A stretch of 64,000 nucleotides of DNA, taken from contig NZ_CP095073.1 of the NCBI RefSeq assembly GCF_022919095.1, positions 1,736,001 to 1,800,000 on the forward strand. The letters are read 5' to 3'. The position numbers and the translations under genes are program-made. This document shows, one piece after another, positions 1 through 8,172 of this stretch (the stretch's first letter is position 1; each line of letters opens with the position of its first letter). The notes under the pieces were generated by a model. It was not told the origin of the DNA. It saw nothing but the letters and a program-made list of their open reading frames with translations, and did no database searches. The stretch comes from Halobacillus salinarum. GTDB lineage: Bacteria > Bacillota > Bacilli > Bacillales > Halobacillaceae.

Positions 1-39
1 GGTTTATTTTGTTTTATTATAATACAGGGTGGTGAAAAG

Positions 40-1635
40 ATGGAAACCCAACAACGTCATAGTTTGAAGGTCGAGGGGGAGGTGCTTCCCCAACACGAAG
101 AGATATTGACGAAAGAAGCTTTGGACTTTTTAGGGAAGCTTCATTATCAATTTGAGCAAAGAAGAAGAGAGCTGTTATATAAAAGGGAAGACATTCAAAA
201 AGAGATAGCTTCAGGGAAAAGACCGAATTTTCTAAAGGAAACTGAACAGATTCGAAAAGACAATTGGACGATTGCGGATCTCCCGGAAGATCTTCTGGAT
301 AGGCGGGTAGAAATCACTGGTCCAGTTGATCGGAAGATGGTTATTAATGGATTAAATTCTGGAGCTAAAGTATTTATGGCAGATTTTGAAGATGCCAACT
401 CGCCTACTTGGAAAAATACGATTCAAGGACAACTGAATCTTCGAGATGCGGTAAACAAAACGATTTCTTTTACAAATGAAAAGGGCAGAGAGTACCGCTT
501 GAATGATGAGCAAGCCGTTCTCATAGTGAGACCAAGAGGGTGGCATTTGGAAGAAAAGCATATCACTTATCGAGGAAGTCCTGTGTCTGCCAGTCTCATA
601 GACTTTGGTCTTTACTTTTTTCACAATGCGGAGCAATTAATAAAAAACGGTACCGGTCCTTATTTTTACCTGCCGAAGATTGAAAATCATCAGGAAGCGA
701 AGCTGTGGAATGACATATTCATTTACGCACAGGATTATCTTGGGATCCGTCGCGGTACAATTAAAGCCACTGTTTTGTTGGAAACTATTCTAGCAGCATT
801 TGAAATGGATGAAATCCTTTATGAATTAAAAGAACACTCTGCCGGCTTGAATTGTGGGCGATGGGATTATATATTCAGCTATTTAAAGAAATTTCGTCAT
901 GATCCTGCAATGATTTTGCCGGATCGTTCTCAAGTCACCATGGTTGTTCCATTTATGAGAGCTTATTCATTACTGACTATTCAAACCTGTCATAAACGGA
1001 ATGCCCCGGCAATCGGCGGGATGGCAGCGCAAATCCCTCGAAACGACGATCCAAAGAAAAATGAAGAGGCATTTAACAAAGTAAAAGCAGACAAGGAAAG
1101 AGAAGTTACCGATGGACATGACGGAACTTGGGTAGCTCATCCAGGCATGGTATCTACTGCAATGGAAGTCTTTAATAAAGAGATGACTGCTCCCAACCAA
1201 ATTCATATTAAACGGGAGGACGTTCAAGTAAGCGAAGAAGATTTACTTGAAATTCCTGACGGGGAAATCACGGAACAAGGATTGAGGACAAATATTAATG
1301 TAGGCATCCGCTACTTAGCTTCATGGTTAAGTGGGAAAGGAGCGGCACCTATTTATCATTTAATGGAGGACGCAGCAACTGCTGAAATATCAAGAGCCCA
1401 AATCTGGCATTGGATCCGCCATCCAGGAGGAAAGCTTGAGGACGGCCGCAAAATAACTATTCATCTCGTTGAGAAGCTTAGAAGGGAAGAAATGGAGAAG
1501 ATAAAACGCGAATTAGGAGAAGAAACTTTTGAGAGAGGAAATTATAAATTAGCTTCACAATTATTTGATGACTTTGTTCAAGAAGACACATTTTCTGAAT
1601 TTCTAACTTTAAAAGCTTACGAACATCTTAATTAA
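40..1635 (+). CDS. aceB: Malate synthase A
   Basis: Condenses glyoxylate with acetyl-CoA to give malate, the second step of the glyoxylate shunt, in the cytoplasm. The 531-residue length is normal for the A-type enzyme. Family signatures are visible: the GLNCGRWDYIFS block near residues 268-280, an active-site VRPRGWH stretch near 160 and the MEDAAT segment near 440 that carries the catalytic aspartate region. The ATG start follows a GGTGGTG ribosome site. Isocitrate lyase follows after 12 bases, so the two shunt enzymes form one operon, which fits growth on acetate or on fatty acids degraded by the fad genes further on. The promoter lies mostly outside the window. Confidence 0.96.
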   Translation: METQQRHSLKVEGEVLPQHEEILTKEALDFLGKLHYQFEQRRRELLYKREDIQKEIASGKRPNFLKETEQIRKDNWTIADLPEDLLDRRVEITGPVDRKMVINGLNSGAKVFMADFEDANSPTWKNTIQGQLNLRDAVNKTISFTNEKGREYRLNDEQAVLIVRPRGWHLEEKHITYRGSPVSASLIDFGLYFFHNAEQLIKNGTGPYFYLPKIENHQEAKLWNDIFIYAQDYLGIRRGTIKATVLLETILAAFEMDEILYELKEHSAGLNCGRWDYIFSYLKKFRHDPAMILPDRSQVTMVVPFMRAYSLLTIQTCHKRNAPAIGGMAAQIPRNDDPKKNEEAFNKVKADKEREVTDGHDGTWVAHPGMVSTAMEVFNKEMTAPNQIHIKREDVQVSEEDLLEIPDGEITEQGLRTNINVGIRYLASWLSGKGAAPIYHLMEDAATAEISRAQIWHWIRHPGGKLEDGRKITIHLVEKLRREEMEKIKRELGEETFERGNYKLASQLFDDFVQEDTFSEFLTLKAYEHLN

Positions 1636-1647
1636 GGGGGAAGGACG

Positions 1648-2943
1648 TTGAATAGAAACCGAATAGAGAAACTGCGTAATGAATGGAGCGAAAACAGCAG
1701 GTGGCAAGACGTGACACGTCCGTATGAGGCAGAAGATGTTATTCGTTTAAGAGGATCGCTTGACATCGAATATACACTGGCAGAAAGAGGAGCCAACAAG
1801 CTTTGGAAGCTGTTAAATGAAGAAGATTATATCCATGCATTAGGTGCATTAACAGGAAACCAGGCGATACAGCAGGTGAAAGCAGGTTTGAAAGCCATTT
1901 ATTTGAGTGGCTGGCAGGTGGCTGCAGATGCTAATCTATCTGGACATATGTATCCCGATCAAAGCCTATATCCGTCGAACAGTGTTCCACAGGTTGTCAA
2001 AAAAATCAATCAAGCTTTGCAAAGAGCAGATCAAATTCATCATGTTGAAGATACAGATGAAATCGATTGGTTCGCTCCCATTGTAGCAGATGCTGAGGCA
2101 GGATTTGGAGGACAGCTTAACGTATTTGAACTGATGAAATCTATGATTGAAGCTGGAGCTTCTGCCGTGCATTTTGAGGACCAGTTATCCTCGGAGAAAA
2201 AGTGCGGGCATTTAGGCGGTAAAGTACTGCTTCCAACGTATACAGCTGTGCGTAATTTAATTTCTGCAAGACTTGCCGCTGATGTTATGGGAGTTCCTAC
2301 TTTAATTATTGGAAGAACGGATGCGAACGCTGCAAATTTAATTACGAGTGATTTTGATTCGTCAGATTCAGTATTTCTTACAGGCGAACGCACGGCGGAA
2401 GGATTTTACAAAACAAAGGCAGGAATTGATCAGGCAATTGCAAGGGGATTGGCATATGCACCGTACGCAGACTTGATATGGTGTGAAACCGCAGAGCCAA
2501 ACTTAGAAGAAGCGGAGAAGTTTGCGGAGGCAATTCATCAACAATATCCAAATAAACTGCTCGCTTATAATTGCTCCCCTTCATTCAACTGGAAGAAAAA
2601 ATTAAGTAATGAACAAATCACTTCTTTTCAACAAGAGCTTGCAAAAATGGGATACAAATTCCAATTTGTCACGTTAGCGGGATTTCACTCTTTAAACCAT
2701 GGCATGTTTGAACTTGCCAGACAATACAAAAAACGTGGGATGGAGGCGTATTCTGAGCTTCAACAGGCAGAATTCGCTAATGAAGCATTCGGCTATACAG
2801 CCACTAGACACCAGCGAGAAGTTGGCACAGGTTACTTTGATGAGGTAGCACAGGTTGTTTCCGGCGGTGCTTCTTCTACTACTGCACTTAAGGGATCTAC
2901 GGAAACAGCTCAATTTACTAATGACCGCATTACTCAATCATAG
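1648..2943 (+). CDS. aceA: Isocitrate lyase
   Basis: Cleaves isocitrate into glyoxylate and succinate, the first committed step of the glyoxylate shunt. The protein has 431 residues, as expected for the short bacterial form. The catalytic loop KKCGH is at about residues 184-188, preceded by the FEDQ metal-site segment; a NCSPSFNW substrate-binding stretch lies further on. The start is TTG, supported by a strong AAGGGGGAAGG site just upstream. It is the second gene of the aceB-aceA operon and is followed by a good terminator. Together with aceB it bypasses the decarboxylating steps of the TCA cycle. Confidence 0.96.
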   Translation: MNRNRIEKLRNEWSENSRWQDVTRPYEAEDVIRLRGSLDIEYTLAERGANKLWKLLNEEDYIHALGALTGNQAIQQVKAGLKAIYLSGWQVAADANLSGHMYPDQSLYPSNSVPQVVKKINQALQRADQIHHVEDTDEIDWFAPIVADAEAGFGGQLNVFELMKSMIEAGASAVHFEDQLSSEKKCGHLGGKVLLPTYTAVRNLISARLAADVMGVPTLIIGRTDANAANLITSDFDSSDSVFLTGERTAEGFYKTKAGIDQAIARGLAYAPYADLIWCETAEPNLEEAEKFAEAIHQQYPNKLLAYNCSPSFNWKKKLSNEQITSFQQELAKMGYKFQFVTLAGFHSLNHGMFELARQYKKRGMEAYSELQQAEFANEAFGYTATRHQREVGTGYFDEVAQVVSGGASSTTALKGSTETAQFTNDRITQS

Positions 2944-2966
2944 AAAATAACAATACTGCTGACCAG

Positions 2967-3005
2967 GCATGTAGAGAATAATGACGTTCTCTGCATGCTT
3001 CTTTT
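2967..3005 (+). terminator. Terminator after aceA
   Basis: A 12-base stem (GCATGTAGAGAA pairing with TTCTCTGCATGC, one G-U pair) with an 8-base loop is followed by a short T-rich tail. It closes the aceB-aceA operon. Confidence 0.75.
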
Positions 3006-3134
3006 ATATCTAAAAAATACAATAATAAAAAGGGATGTTCCATCAGGTACTGTTTAATTTGTTCACACCTTTGGGCGCAGATTAATACATTAAGATATCA
3101 GGCTCAGGAGTGAGTACAGAGCAGGAGTGATATC

Positions 3135-4565
3135 ATGGCCGCCATTACTGGAGAGGAATATAAACGCAGAATTAATGCTCTTCACACAGACATTTGGGTC
3201 AGTGGTGAAAAAGTAGACGGGCGAATATCGGAACATCCCGCCTTTAAGGGAGTTATGAACAGCCAGGCAGAGCTTTACGATCTACAGCATTCTAATGATT
3301 TTATGACATTTGAATGCGAACTTACAAAGACAAAGATAGGAACATCTTTTTTAATTCCCAAGTGTAAAGAGGAATTAATACTACGGAGGAAGATGATCCA
3401 AAGCTGGGCAAGACATACAGGTGGGTTAATGGGTCGGAGTCCAGATTATATGAACACCGTGCTGGCGGCTTTTGCTGCTTCAACTGAAATATTAAAAGGA
3501 AAACCAAATTGTTTTCCTGACCGGCTTGAGAAGTTTTATTATGATGCGAGGGAAAAGGATCTATCATTTACGCATACGTTTGTGAATCCCCAAAATAATC
3601 GGGCGAAATATTCGTTTTTCAAAGAAGATGTAACAAATGCACGGATTGTAAAGCGGATCGAAGAAGGTATCGTAATAAAAGGAGCAAAACTGCTGGCTAC
3701 CCAGGGTGGAATAACGGATGAAATTATTGTCTTTTCTGCCCCTGGTGTAACGGATAATGAGTTTGCATATGCTTTTTCCATTCCAAGCGATACACCGGGA
3801 TTGAAGTTTATATGCCGGGAACCTTTTTCGAAAGAATCTTCTCATTATAATGCACCCTTGAGTTCACGCTTCGAAGAGCTTGACGCAGTCGTAGTATTCA
3901 ATGATGTCCTGGTCCCTTGGGAGCGAGTATTTTTTTATGACAATATAAGAGTGGCTAATGAATTTTATGCAAAGAGCAAATTCATTCCTTTTACTTTGCA
4001 TCAAATTGTTTCCAGGCAGGTAGTCAAGGCAGAACTTGTATTAGGAATCGCTCAGCTTATCGTAGATACCATTAACATAGGAGAGTATCAGCATGTTCAA
4101 GGAAAAGTAACGGAAATTATCAAGGGATTAGAATCATTAAAAGCGCTGCTTATCATATCAGAACAAGAAGCGGTTATCGATGATAAAGGCATTTGCATTC
4201 CTTCACGAGCTCCTCTTTATATTGCAGTCCATACCTTTCAAGAAATTTATCCAAGGTTTATGGAGATTCTTCAGCTTCTTGGTGCGAGTGGAATCGTTAC
4301 AATTCCGACTGAAAAAGATTTCAATAGTTCGATTAAAGAAGATCTAAACCACTATCTTCAAGCTGGAGATAAAAAAGGAGAAGAAAAGGTCCGCCTTTTC
4401 AGACTCGCGTGGGATTTATGCCTGAGTTCCTTTGGCGGAAGACAAACATTGTATGAGCGTTTCTTTTTTGGAGATCCTATCCGTGTTTCCCAAAGTATTT
4501 ACAATGCGTACGATAAAAGCACGTCAATCCAACAAGCAGAGCAATTCATAAAAGCTGAATCATAA
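3135..4565 (+). CDS. hpaB: 4-hydroxyphenylacetate 3-monooxygenase family protein, oxygenase subunit (HpaB-like)
   Basis: Resembles the large, FADH2-using oxygenase of the two-component 4-hydroxyphenylacetate 3-hydroxylase family, which adds a second hydroxyl group to a phenol ring. The length (476 aa) and the overall acyl-CoA-dehydrogenase-like architecture fit: an N-terminal helical part, a central beta segment with a TQGGITDE stretch near residue 196, and a C-terminal FGGRQTLYERFFFGDP block near 438. Such enzymes need a separate flavin reductase; none is encoded next to this gene, so reduced flavin must come from elsewhere. The gene is monocistronic, with an AGGAGTGAT site before the ATG. 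The exact phenolic substrate cannot be read from the sequence. Confidence 0.85.
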   Translation: MAAITGEEYKRRINALHTDIWVSGEKVDGRISEHPAFKGVMNSQAELYDLQHSNDFMTFECELTKTKIGTSFLIPKCKEELILRRKMIQSWARHTGGLMGRSPDYMNTVLAAFAASTEILKGKPNCFPDRLEKFYYDAREKDLSFTHTFVNPQNNRAKYSFFKEDVTNARIVKRIEEGIVIKGAKLLATQGGITDEIIVFSAPGVTDNEFAYAFSIPSDTPGLKFICREPFSKESSHYNAPLSSRFEELDAVVVFNDVLVPWERVFFYDNIRVANEFYAKSKFIPFTLHQIVSRQVVKAELVLGIAQLIVDTINIGEYQHVQGKVTEIIKGLESLKALLIISEQEAVIDDKGICIPSRAPLYIAVHTFQEIYPRFMEILQLLGASGIVTIPTEKDFNSSIKEDLNHYLQAGDKKGEEKVRLFRLAWDLCLSSFGGRQTLYERFFFGDPIRVSQSIYNAYDKSTSIQQAEQFIKAES

Positions 4566-4580
4566 GACTCAGCTTTTTTT
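4551..4580. terminator. Bidirectional terminator between hpaB and the SspL-like gene
   Basis: AAAGCTGA pairs with TCAGCTTT around a 10-base loop, with T runs on both sides. It overlaps the stop codons of both convergent genes. Confidence 0.75.
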
Positions 4581-4713
4581 AACGCTTATTGCTTTTTTTG
4601 GCTCTCTGCTCTAATTGGGATTTTGGCTGTTGATCAGCAACGTCTTCGGTTAAACCTTGAGGATTAACAGTCGAATGATTTTTTCTTTTGTCTGCATTGC
4701 TTTTTTTGCTCAT
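4579..4713 (-). CDS. sspL: Small acid-soluble spore protein, SspL-like
   Basis: A 44-residue basic protein starting MSKKSNADKR and ending LEQRAKKSNKR. The NPQG segment and the C-terminal LEQRAKKSN pattern recall the minor SASP SspL of Bacillus subtilis (which has TPQG and LEERAKKSN, from memory). Minor SASPs are made in the forespore late in sporulation; the role of SspL is not well defined. An AGGTGTTTAACCG stretch places a good ribosome site before the ATG. It is convergent with hpaB and shares its terminator hairpin. At this size the identification rests on a short motif, but a start, a ribosome site and a composition that all fit make it a real gene. Confidence 0.7.
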   Translation of the reverse strand: MSKKSNADKRKNHSTVNPQGLTEDVADQQPKSQLEQRAKKSNKR

Positions 4714-4767
4714 CGGTTAAACACCTCCGATGATTAGTGTGGCTGAGAATTCAACAAACTATCCAGT

Positions 4768-5013
4768 CTAGGTTCTGCTTTTTCTTTTTAACAAAATCCA
4801 CGCCATTATATTGGCAAGAAAGAAAAGAGGGTTCCCCTGAATATTGCCGTGTAATATCTCTTCTTGTAAAGGCATGGATCCATAATATTCATTTTGGGTT
4901 TGCCGTTTCTCTACTCGTTCTTTTTGTACAGCCTTTAAATAACGGTATTGTATCGGAACCAACAGGCAGCTAAGTAGTACATACATTCCGATTGCTCCTA
5001 GAATAATGGACAT
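4768..5013 (-). CDS. Small membrane protein of unknown function
   Basis: An 81-residue protein that I do not recognise by name. It has an N-terminal hydrophobic helix (about residues 2-22), a charged middle region rich in K, R, E and Q, and a weaker hydrophobic stretch near residues 63-75 followed by a basic tail (KRKSRT). This suggests a small membrane protein with one or two spans. A GGAGGG site lies six bases before the ATG, which supports real translation. It is divergent from the small genes that follow and sits among sporulation-type genes, but nothing in the sequence ties it to a function. Confidence 0.65.
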   Translation of the reverse strand: MSIILGAIGMYVLLSCLLVPIQYRYLKAVQKERVEKRQTQNEYYGSMPLQEEILHGNIQGNPLFFLANIMAWILLKRKSRT

Positions 5014-5134
5014 GATTAACCCTCCTTATGGTACTTTTTTATATACGTAAAGGAAGGAGGAAACGTTTCGTGCATTACGAGCGAATGTTTCTTTTCAATT
5101 TGCAGAAGCTAATGGACAAGAGGAGGAATGAAAA

Positions 5135-5371
5135 ATGACTAAAAAAAGCAGGCAGGAGTATACAGAACAGGAATATTCCGAGGTTGATCAAGCGGGGCTT
5201 AATATTACCCGCGAACAAGTTTCAGATACGCTTGCAGAAGGTACTTTTGATGCCAAAGTGGACGAAGTCGATGGGAACGGTGCTTTAAAAACGCACCGGG
5301 GAGAATCAATTTCCCAAACTGGGTACGCGCAAAATAAGAGAAGAGGGACAGGTAATGAGCAGAAGAAATAA
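5135..5371 (+). CDS. YozQ-like (DUF4025) small protein
   Basis: A 78-residue, highly polar protein without membrane segments. The central ITREQVSDTLAEGTFDAKVDE pattern resembles the T-x-E-Q-V-S-D-x-x-x-E-G-T-x-D core of the YozQ/DUF4025 family, whose function is unknown. It has a strong AGAGGAGGAATG ribosome site. Its last codons overlap the start of the following alpha/beta SASP gene, so the two are co-transcribed and probably translationally coupled. That coupling suggests expression during sporulation, although this is an inference from position. The family assignment is from memory of the motif and was not checked by search. Confidence 0.65.
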   Translation: MTKKSRQEYTEQEYSEVDQAGLNITREQVSDTLAEGTFDAKVDEVDGNGALKTHRGESISQTGYAQNKRRGTGNEQKK

Positions 5372-5609
5372 AATACTTGTTCCCGAAGCAAGAGAAGGAC
5401 TCGACAAACTTAAAGCAGAGCTTACGAAGCAGTCTTCGCCGGAAAACGCCAAATATGAAATTGCCAACCAAAAAGGAATTCCTTTAAACGAAGGATACAA
5501 TGGTCAGTTAACTTCTAAGCAGGCAGGAGAAATAGGCGGTAACATTGGTGGAAGTATGGTAAGAGAATTAATCAGGCGAGCTGAACAACAATTGAAGGAC
5601 AATCAATAA
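5355..5609 (+). CDS. Alpha/beta-type small acid-soluble spore protein
   Basis: An 84-residue DNA-binding spore protein that would coat and protect forespore DNA. The KYEIANQ segment (residues 33-39) matches the conserved site cut by the germination protease GPR, and the later QAGEIGG...MVRELIRRAEQQL block is the second conserved helix of the family. A four-residue repeat (IGGNIGG) lies inside that block. The gene starts within the end of the upstream DUF4025-like gene (17-base overlap) and has its own terminator. Expression in the forespore under sigma-G is expected for the family, but I could not find a clear sigma-G promoter. Confidence 0.85.
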   Translation: MSRRNKILVPEAREGLDKLKAELTKQSSPENAKYEIANQKGIPLNEGYNGQLTSKQAGEIGGNIGGSMVRELIRRAEQQLKDNQ

Positions 5610-5613
5610 CAAG

Positions 5614-5645
5614 AAGAACCCGAACTACTTCGGGTTCTTTTTTTA
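5614..5645 (+). terminator. Terminator after SASP gene
   Basis: A ten-base perfect stem (AGAACCCGAA with TTCGGGTTCT), CTAC loop and a run of T. Confidence 0.9.
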
Positions 5646-5717
5646 CTATAGTAAATCGTTGTTTTAATCTTGTAAGAAATGGGAAAGGAAATAACAGAAA
5701 GGAAAGGTGATCAATCA

Positions 5718-5957
5718 ATGAGTACCCATCGTTTAAGTGAAGTAGAAGTTGGAAAAAATTATTCTGCTAAAGAATTAGATAGTTTTGTGTCTACAACAGA
5801 TGTGGTTCTATTATCAAATAATGATTCCCATCTATTCACAGAACCTGAGAGAGAATATAAAGTGACCCAATCCTTTGATGGTTTTTTTGAACATTCATCT
5901 GAAGACGGAGAAAAATATTTCCGGGAAAAGAAAGCGATCGTTGTAGAAAAAGTATAA
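5718..5957 (+). CDS. Hypothetical small protein
   Basis: A 79-residue polar, acidic protein that I do not recognise. No membrane segment, signal peptide or known motif is visible; the C-terminal part (YFREKKAIVVEKV) looks like a short beta-rich end. I chose the internal ATG at 5718 over the ATG 13 codons upstream because an AAAGGTGAT ribosome site sits at a proper distance only from the later start. The gene stands alone between two terminators, so it must have its own promoter. Function unknown. Confidence 0.6.
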   Translation: MSTHRLSEVEVGKNYSAKELDSFVSTTDVVLLSNNDSHLFTEPEREYKVTQSFDGFFEHSSEDGEKYFREKKAIVVEKV

Positions 5958-5962
5958 TTATG

Positions 5963-5990
5963 AAAGGAGTCCTGTTTAAGGCTCCTTTTT
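5963..5990 (+). terminator. Terminator
   Basis: AAAGGAG pairs with CTCCTTT, followed by T residues, directly after the hypothetical gene. Confidence 0.75.
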
Positions 5991-6057
5991 AATTTTAAAT
6001 ACAACAGTTTATTCATGATATACTGGGGATAAGCCTTCGCTAAAGGAGAGGATTCCC

Positions 6058-6672
6058 TTGTTTAAAAAAATTGCTTCCGATGCTTTGGGATTAAGTGATG
6101 TCGGCAGTGTAATAAAGCCGGAAGACTATGATAAGGTGGATGCTGACGATTACGTCATGCACGAAGATGATGAGAAGATTTATTTTCTTATCAAGTCAAA
6201 AGCAGATGAATATTGCTTTACAAATAAAGCATTGATTCACGTGGACGGAGAAAGTGCAGCAAGTAAAAAGCGGACTCTCCGCCGATATCCTTATCGAAAC
6301 CATCACTTTACAAATATTGAACTGGAAACAGCGGGAACGATAGATTTAGACGTCGAAATAAAATTCCAGCTCGGCAACACCTTATTTGATATAGAAGTTC
6401 ACAAAAAATTTATCGAAGAGCTGAAGGACCTGTATAAAAGCCTGCTGAAGATTGCAGAAATTACGGAAGAAAATCAAATTTTTAACGAATATGCGAAGGA
6501 TAGTTTACAGTATGCTTCCACCACTTTACAAAGCAGCAGAAGTCATGAAACAAAGCTGTCGGAAGAATTTCATCAAATCAACGAGTCAGCTTTTGACTGG
6601 TTGGTAAAAACCAAGGCGGAGTACCATACGAAGGATTTTGGTCCTATCTTTGACCTGTTTATTCATAACTGA
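6058..6672 (+). CDS. yvbH: YvbH-like PH-domain protein
   Basis: A 204-residue cytosolic protein resembling YvbH: a bacterial pleckstrin-homology fold in the first two thirds (about residues 1-125, with the strand-rich SKADEYCFTNKALIHVDGES and KRTLRRYPYRNH segments), then a helical YvbH-type extension to the end that is thought to mediate oligomerisation. No membrane segment is visible. The start is TTG behind an AAAGGAGAGG site. The gene is monocistronic and closed by a terminator. The biological role of this family is not established. Confidence 0.8.
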   Translation: MFKKIASDALGLSDVGSVIKPEDYDKVDADDYVMHEDDEKIYFLIKSKADEYCFTNKALIHVDGESAASKKRTLRRYPYRNHHFTNIELETAGTIDLDVEIKFQLGNTLFDIEVHKKFIEELKDLYKSLLKIAEITEENQIFNEYAKDSLQYASTTLQSSRSHETKLSEEFHQINESAFDWLVKTKAEYHTKDFGPIFDLFIHN

Positions 6673-6677
6673 CTTTT

Positions 6678-6707
6678 AAACCACCAATGTTCTTGGTGGT
6701 TTTTTTA
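6678..6707 (+). terminator. Terminator after yvbH-like gene
   Basis: AAACCACCAA pairs perfectly with TTGGTGGTTT around a five-base loop, followed by T residues. Confidence 0.9.
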
Positions 6708-6778
6708 TTTTTGTGAAGAATAGTAATGAATTCTGAGCAAATAATAAGCATGTCTAACGACAAAGGAGGGACTTCCAA

Positions 6779-6976
6779 ATGGGAAGAGATGAACACCGTC
6801 ATTCAAAAGGTAAGAATAAACGTAAATTACCCCAGACCCCTAAGAACTTAAAAAGGGACGGCATTGACGTGGAGTTCTCATCACAGCTGGCAGACGAAGA
6901 GGATTGGAAAGCCGTAGAGAGAGCACAGGCTGCGGATCTTCGAGCACACAGCAAGATGAATAAAGAAGAAAGATAA
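6779..6976 (+). CDS. yfhD: YfhD-like small protein
   Basis: A 65-residue hydrophilic protein. The LPQTPKNLKRDGIDVEFSSQ core followed by an ADEEDWKAVERAQAADLRA helix matches the YfhD family of Bacillaceae, whose function is unknown and which is usually linked to sporulating species. An AAAGGAGGG ribosome site precedes the ATG. Single gene with an imperfect hairpin after it. Confidence 0.75.
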   Translation: MGRDEHRHSKGKNKRKLPQTPKNLKRDGIDVEFSSQLADEEDWKAVERAQAADLRAHSKMNKEER

Positions 6977-6991
6977 CCCCCCTTAATATTC

Positions 6992-7025
6992 CATCTCAGC
7001 TAGTCGATACTGGCTGGGATGTTTT
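6992..7025 (+). terminator. Weak terminator after yfhD-like gene
   Basis: CATCTCAGC pairs with GCTGGGATG (one G-U pair) around a 12-base loop, followed by TTTTA. Confidence 0.5.
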
Positions 7026-7068
7026 AGAAAACACATACAAAATAATTTTTTTGTACAGTTTAAATTGT

Positions 7069-7096
7069 TTGAACTTAAATTAATTTATGCTATAAT
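7069..7096 (+). promoter_or_regulatory. Sigma-A promoter for the glycine-betaine binding protein
   Basis: TTGAAC and TATAAT are separated by 16 bases, and a TGC extended -10 lies directly before TATAAT. The leader to the start codon is about 55 bases. Confidence 0.7.
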
Positions 7097-7156
7097 ACGA
7101 AAATGTGTTTAGGTCGAAAGTTGAATACTTAATAATAATACTAAGGAGGAAAACAA

Positions 7157-8053
7157 ATGAAGAGTTTGCGTAAATGGTTGCCTGCTGTATTTCTTGGTAC
7201 TTTACTCGTATTAGCAGCATGTGGAAATTCTGATTCTGGCGACTCAAGCAGTGGAGATGAAGGTGGTTCCGAAGGCGGCGATAAAGGTACAGTCAGCATC
7301 GGTATGAATAACTGGGCAGAAAACGTAGCCGTTTCAAACATGTGGAAATTGATTCTTGAAGATAAAGGGTATACGGTAAACTTGAAAAAAGTAGAAAAAG
7401 GATTCTTATATGAAGCTCTTTCTTCCGGAGATTTGGATATCGGAATGGAAATCTGGCTTCCTAACACAGATAAGCCGTTCTACGAAAAATATAAAGATGA
7501 TATTGATTGGCGTGAAGATTGGTATAAAGGTACACAACTTGGATTAGTTGTTCCTACTTATATGAAGGATGTAAATTCTATAGAAGACCTAAATAGCAGT
7601 GATCAATTCAAGGATAAAAGGATTGTTGGAATTGACGCAGGCGCAAGTATTATGTCACTTACTGACAAAACAATTAAAGAATACGGCCTAGACTACGAAT
7701 TGGCTGCGTCCTCTGGTCCGACAATGACGACAGAATTGAAAAATGCGATTGAAGATGAAGAGCCAATTGTGGTTACCCTTTGGAAGCCACACTGGGCTTT
7801 CGCTGAAATGGATCTTAAATTCTTAGAAGACCCTAAAAATGTGTTTGGTGACAAAGAAAACATTTCTTATGCAGCAAGAAAAGGATTGGAAAAAGACAAT
7901 CCAGAAGTTGTTAAATGGTTCGATAACTTTATGATGAATGATGATCAACTAGGGAGCCTGATGGCTGATGTGAATGAAGCTGATTCTGCTGAGGAAGGTG
8001 CTCAGAAGTGGATCGACGAACATCAGGACCTTATTGATGAATGGACAAAATAA
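7157..8053 (+). CDS. Glycine betaine/proline ABC transporter substrate-binding lipoprotein (OpuAC type)
   Basis: Extracellular binding protein for quaternary-amine osmoprotectants. A lipoprotein signal peptide ends at LAAC with Cys22; a Gly/Ser/Asp-rich linker follows (about 23-45) and then the substrate-binding fold. The segments MNNWAENVAVSN, MEIWLPNT and TLWKPHWAF supply the tryptophans that form aromatic cages in this family. The acidic composition suits a salt-adapted surface protein. The gene stands alone: no permease or ATPase is adjacent, so it must either work with a transporter encoded elsewhere or add substrate range to one. Strong promoter, AAGGAGG site and a terminator on the far side. 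Confidence 0.9.
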   Translation: MKSLRKWLPAVFLGTLLVLAACGNSDSGDSSSGDEGGSEGGDKGTVSIGMNNWAENVAVSNMWKLILEDKGYTVNLKKVEKGFLYEALSSGDLDIGMEIWLPNTDKPFYEKYKDDIDWREDWYKGTQLGLVVPTYMKDVNSIEDLNSSDQFKDKRIVGIDAGASIMSLTDKTIKEYGLDYELAASSGPTMTTELKNAIEDEEPIVVTLWKPHWAFAEMDLKFLEDPKNVFGDKENISYAARKGLEKDNPEVVKWFDNFMMNDDQLGSLMADVNEADSAEEGAQKWIDEHQDLIDEWTK

Positions 8054-8063
8054 ATAAGATAAC

Positions 8064-8103
8064 ACAAAAGCCTGTTCTTAATTGAACAGGCTTTTGTTTT
8101 TTG
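8064..8103 (+). terminator. Terminator after betaine-binding protein gene
   Basis: A 14-base perfect stem (ACAAAAGCCTGTTC with its complement), six-base loop and T tail. Confidence 0.95.
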
Positions 8104-8172
8104 AATTTTTTTAAAATCAGGATAAAAGTAGTATAATAAATGGATAATTATTGAACATAAGGGGAATTTTGC

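Noticed and set aside
18-23. TATAAT just before aceB
   Set aside because: Transcription from it would start at or inside the ribosome site, and the -35 lies outside the window, so it cannot be judged.
6005-6030. Sigma-B-like promoter before the yvbH-like gene (GTTTAT ... GGGGAT)
   Set aside because: The -10 differs from GGGTAT and the spacer is short; a sigma-A reading is equally possible.
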